From Saccharobesus litoralis (lineage in GTDB: Bacteria > Pseudomonadota > Gammaproteobacteria > Enterobacterales > Alteromonadaceae): a stretch of 64,000 nt of DNA. Made by a program: the position numbers and the translations under genes. A model generated the notes under the pieces. It was not told where the DNA came from. It ran no database searches and was given only the letters and a program-made list of their open reading frames with translations. Positions 61,426-64,000 of the stretch are shown here, piece by piece. The first letter of the stretch is position 1, and each line of letters begins with the position of its first letter. The stretch is taken from assembly GCF_003063625.1 (NCBI RefSeq), contig NZ_CP026604.1, positions 3,450,065-3,514,064 of the forward strand, read 5' to 3'.

Positions 61426-62037
61426 ATGGATATAGCTTTAACTGAAGACCAGCGCGATTGTTTACAAGAGCTTATTAATGTTGCAATGGGGCAGGCTAGT
61501 GATAAGTTGGCGCGCTATTTGGAAACCTTTGTTCATTTAGACGTGCCCTATATTGAGCTTGTCAGTTCGCAAGGGCTACCAATTGTGTTTGCTGAAAAGT
61601 ATGCTGGCGGTAACGTTTCTGTCGTTAGCCAAGGGTTTTATGGCAACGAAGGGATCCGCGGTGAATCTTTGCTTATATACAGCTTGGACAACGCCAAAGA
61701 AGTCGCTAGTTTGTTAGGTTACGAACCAGAAGAAGCCAGCGAAAACGAGCAATTAGCCGATATTAGTTCAATATTAACTACGACATTCTTAAATGGTCTC
61801 GCTGAGCAAATTGAAAATCAAATGTCCTATAGTGCGCCACGTTTGGTTTCTTCCATTAATAAATCCCTTGATACGCATTTAGAACAGTTATCGTTTAATT
61901 GGGAATTAGCATTAAAGGTAGATATTAGTTACCAAGTGACCGACTTTTCATTTAATTGTGACATGGTGCTGCTGATCCCTGGTGAGGCCATTCAAAATAT
62001 ACAAGCTGTGCTTGACCGTATACTAGAAGATTACTAA
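61426..62037 (+). CDS. CheC/CheX-like phosphatase
   Basis: A 203-residue protein resembling CheC/CheX, which remove phosphate from CheY-type regulators. The helix LQELINVAMGQASDKLARYL has the E-x2-N pattern of the active site (ELINVAMG), and a second weaker match lies in DISSILTTTFLNGLAEQI. It starts the base after the receiver gene. The natural target is the CheY-like protein encoded just upstream. The link to the downstream diguanylate cyclase suggests control of c-di-GMP level, by inference. Confidence 0.83.
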   Translation: MDIALTEDQRDCLQELINVAMGQASDKLARYLETFVHLDVPYIELVSSQGLPIVFAEKYAGGNVSVVSQGFYGNEGIRGESLLIYSLDNAKEVASLLGYEPEEASENEQLADISSILTTTFLNGLAEQIENQMSYSAPRLVSSINKSLDTHLEQLSFNWELALKVDISYQVTDFSFNCDMVLLIPGEAIQNIQAVLDRILEDY

Positions 62038-62054
62038 TTGGGTAGGTTAAATCA

Positions 62055-62993
62055 TTGAATATCACTGATCTTAAGTCATTTGTATTTGAGCATATTAATT
62101 CTGGGGTCATTGTGGTTGATCCCGAGTATAAAGTGATATTGATTAATAACTTTTTCAAAATTCACGCCTCATTATCCCGTCGCGAAGCTTGCGGAACTAA
62201 TTTATTCGATTTGTTTAACGAACTACCGGTCAATTGGTTGAAACGCAAGTTACAGAGTGTTTTTTTGCTTAACACGCCTGCGTTTAGTTCGTGGGAGCAG
62301 CGCCAATATCTTTTCAAGATGTCTCATACTCGGCCTATTACGACCGAAAATGAATTTATGGCACAAGATGTGACCATGCTGCCTATCGTTAATGACCAAG
62401 GGCAAGTATGTAAAGTTTGTATTATTATTGAAGATGTAACGGACGTTTGTTACTACCAACAGCAACTTAGTAATGCCATGGCTAAGTTAGAAAAATCAAA
62501 TCAAACAGACGGCTTGACTCAAGTCGCTAATCGGCGCTTTTGGGAAGAGCGCTGTGTGGTGGAGTTCGATACCGCTCGTCGCCATCAACAACCCTTGTCT
62601 ATGATCTTGTTTGACCTCGATAAATTTAAAACGATTAATGATACTTATGGTCATCGTGGTGGGGATTTGGTTTTAGTTGAAGTGGCGCAAAAAGTGAAAA
62701 GCCTGTTACGTAGCGCTGATGTATTAGGGCGCTATGGTGGTGAAGAGTTTGGTATTATTTGCCCGCATACCGATGGCGAAGGGGCTTATGATTTAGCTGA
62801 ACGGATCCGCAAGGAAATTCAAATGCACAAAATAGTATTTGAAAAGCAAACCATCTTTGCCAGTATAAGTATTGGGGTGATTGAGATCCAAGATCACTAT
62901 AAATCTTATGAAGATATGATAGGCCGAGCTGATATGGCTTTATATCAATCTAAGCGCGAAGGACGTAACCGAGTTACTTTATATAAAGCATAG
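62055..62993 (+). CDS. PAS-GGDEF diguanylate cyclase
   Basis: A 312-residue cytoplasmic protein. A PAS domain covers roughly residues 5-130 (GVIVVDPEYKVILINNFFKI). The GGDEF domain has DGLTQVANRRFWEER, FDLDKFKTINDTYGHRGGD and the intact active site GRYGGEEFGIIC. An RxxD inhibitory site (RSAD) lies five residues before GGEEF, so it is product-inhibited. The start is TTG 62055, which is not certain. It is the third gene of the receiver/CheC-X trio and is predicted to make c-di-GMP. Confidence 0.92.
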   Translation: MNITDLKSFVFEHINSGVIVVDPEYKVILINNFFKIHASLSRREACGTNLFDLFNELPVNWLKRKLQSVFLLNTPAFSSWEQRQYLFKMSHTRPITTENEFMAQDVTMLPIVNDQGQVCKVCIIIEDVTDVCYYQQQLSNAMAKLEKSNQTDGLTQVANRRFWEERCVVEFDTARRHQQPLSMILFDLDKFKTINDTYGHRGGDLVLVEVAQKVKSLLRSADVLGRYGGEEFGIICPHTDGEGAYDLAERIRKEIQMHKIVFEKQTIFASISIGVIEIQDHYKSYEDMIGRADMALYQSKREGRNRVTLYKA

Positions 62994-63017
62994 GTATAAG
63001 TTTCTGTAAAAAATCAG

Positions 63018-63046
63018 TTGACACTGATCGCCCTATCCGGAAAATG
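63018..63046 (+). promoter_or_regulatory. Likely thr operon promoter
   Basis: TTGACA at 63018-63023 is a consensus -35. A -10 at 17-base spacing would be AAAATG, which is weak, so the exact start is uncertain. It sits about 30 bases before thrL. Confidence 0.5.
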
Positions 63047-63054
63047 TGCCCCCT

Positions 63055-63111
63055 ATGAAAATCATGACCAGTGTTATTACAACCATTATTATTACGATCA
63101 CCACGCGATAG
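63055..63111 (+). CDS. thrL: thr operon leader peptide
   Basis: An 18-residue leader: MKIMTSVITTIIITITTR. Six Thr and six Ile codons make it a sensor of charged threonyl- and isoleucyl-tRNA. When either is scarce the ribosome stalls on these codons and prevents formation of the terminator at 63155-63189. It is too short for routine gene finding but is supported by the downstream attenuator and thrA. Confidence 0.93.
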   Translation: MKIMTSVITTIIITITTR

Positions 63112-63115
63112 GGGT

Positions 63116-63189
63116 GGTCACGGTTGCGCTTGTCTGAATAAACTAAATTACAAGAGCCCGTGACTTGCAAAGGTCACGGGCTTTTTTTT
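63116..63189 (+). terminator. thr attenuator with alternative antiterminator
   Basis: The terminator is AGCCCGTGAC (63155-63164) with GTCACGGGCT (63173-63182) and an eight-base T run. GGTCACGG at 63116-63123, just after thrL, repeats the 3' arm and can pair instead with the 5' arm, giving the antiterminator. This is the classic amino-acid attenuation layout. Confidence 0.92.
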
Positions 63190-63214
63190 GTCTCAGAAGA
63201 TAGGAAAGGAATTG

Positions 63215-64000
63215 ATGCAAGTATTAAAATTCGGCGGCTCATCGTTAGCCAATGCTGATAAATATCAGGCCGTAAAAAACATTGTATTGGCTCAACACGC
63301 TTCCCAACCGGCTGCTGTTGTTTTATCAGCGCCTCAAGGTGTAACAAATAATTTAGTCGCTATTGTTAAAGCTGCGATTGCGGGTGACAACACGAGTGCG
63401 CTTTACACCCAACTTGAGACAACCTTCACCTCGATTGCTCAGGATTTAGCTGCGCAGTATGCTAATTACAACAAAGCTCATTTAGAGTCGGTTATCGCCG
63501 AAAAGCTCGCTTTTTTGAAAGCGCGTATTGAAGGTATTAGCCTGCTTGGCCAATGTCCAGATGCCATCAATGCGCAAATTATATGCTTGGGTGAATTTGT
63601 TAGTGTTGAACTATTCGCTGAGCTTTGTAAAGCCAATGGCACGAACGCTATTGTCATTAATCCAGTTGAGCTTATTTTAGCTCACGGAGCGCCATTAAAT
63701 TCATTAGCGGATATTGAGGTAAGCAGGGCAACATTTGCTAAGCAATCTTTTCCAGAAAATACCGTATTAGTTATGCCGGGCTTTTGTGCGGGTAACGAAA
63801 ACGGTGAACTAGTGACATTAGGCCGCAATGGTTCTGATTATTCTGCGGCTATTTTAGCGGCATGCTTGAATGCTTCTGTTTGTGAAATTTGGACCGATGT
63901 GGATGGTGTATACAATGCAGACCCACGTCGAGTATACGAAGCGCAATTATTAGAACAGTTGTCTTATCAAGAAGCGATGGAGCTCTCATACTTTGGTGCA
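63215..64000 (+). CDS. thrA: Bifunctional aspartate kinase/homoserine dehydrogenase I, 5' part
   Basis: The first 262 residues are visible; the frame is open at the window end. The aspartokinase start is [75 protein letters not shown] and [13 protein letters not shown] follow the ThrA order closely. The enzyme carries out the first and third steps of threonine and homoserine synthesis. The dehydrogenase half would lie outside the window. It is preceded by thrL and an attenuator, which supports ThrA over MetL or LysC. ATG 63215 follows AGGAAAGGA. Confidence 0.94.
   Translation, partial: MQVLKFGGSSLANADKYQAVKNIVLAQHASQPAAVVLSAPQGVTNNLVAIVKAAIAGDNTSALYTQLETTFTSIAQDLAAQYANYNKAHLESVIAEKLAFLKARIEGISLLGQCPDAINAQIICLGEFVSVELFAELCKANGTNAIVINPVELILAHGAPLNSLADIEVSRATFAKQSFPENTVLVMPGFCAGNENGELVTLGRNGSDYSAAILAACLNASVCEIWTDVDGVYNADPRRVYEAQLLEQLSYQEAMELSYFGA

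Noticed and set aside
1-64000. tRNA, rRNA genes or a replication origin
   Set aside because: No cloverleaf, rRNA block or DnaA-box cluster could be found by reading either strand.

Overview
The window looks like chromosomal DNA of a marine gammaproteobacterium, most likely an Alteromonadales relative. Supporting signs are moderate-to-low GC, a threonine-attenuated thrA, metR, yqgE/yqgF, hemW/rdgB, phhAB, a GlyGly-CTERM-like surface protein, and lipoproteins with thrombospondin type 3 and malectin-like carbohydrate-binding modules. The genus is an inference. I see no tRNA, rRNA, CRISPR array, prophage or replication origin.

Layout. 1-3712: 3' part of a very large Ig/cadherin-repeat and FG-GAP surface protein, then a small outer-membrane barrel protein. 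3771-5856: an apparently intact group II intron with its own reverse transcriptase, seated right behind a Rho-independent terminator. 6108-12897 (minus): two tandem giant TPR/GT9-like glycosyltransferases, each with two TPR-GT modules. 13170-19474: DUF805, GNAT, EamA transporter, Sel1/TonB protein and a malectin/TSP3 lipoprotein. 20248-27819: hydrolase, LuxR regulator, membrane class III cyclase, SIMPL protein, an unrecognised gene, ComFB plus DUF2496, a PLP lyase and OsmC. 28205-36574: phenylalanine hydroxylase pair, serine protease plus FHA membrane protein, ABM-like protein, WYL regulator, K+ channel, LysE exporter and aromatic/aspartate aminotransferase. 36822-42094: OmpA/TSP3 porin, LhgO, YqgF, YqgE, MetR, DUF1653. 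42308-48877: two DUF1566 proteins, fdhD plus an FdhF/YdeP-type molybdoenzyme, YggN-like protein. 49157-54163 (minus): PAS-GGDEF-EAL protein, then rdgB-hemW with an RDD protein. 54457-62993: chemoreceptor, moxR-DUF58-transglutaminase operon, and a CheY/CheC-X/GGDEF signalling trio. 63018-64000: thr promoter, thrL, attenuator and the start of thrA.

The most distinctive content is repeats. A modular 129-272 bp element with TATAGTC termini occurs nine times plus one degenerate copy, always between genes. Its internal hairpin (such as CCTACAT/ATGTAGG, CCTGCAT/ATGCAGG, CTTACAT/ATGTAAG) shows compensatory changes, so structure seems conserved. In two places the element end supplies the stop codon of the upstream gene. 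A second short repeat (core GCATTTATGCTTGCAGAGCC) occurs four or five times, and comparison of its copies fixes the intron boundaries. The double TPR-GT pair next to a giant surface protein is the best candidate for an undescribed glycosylation system, but that link is inference.
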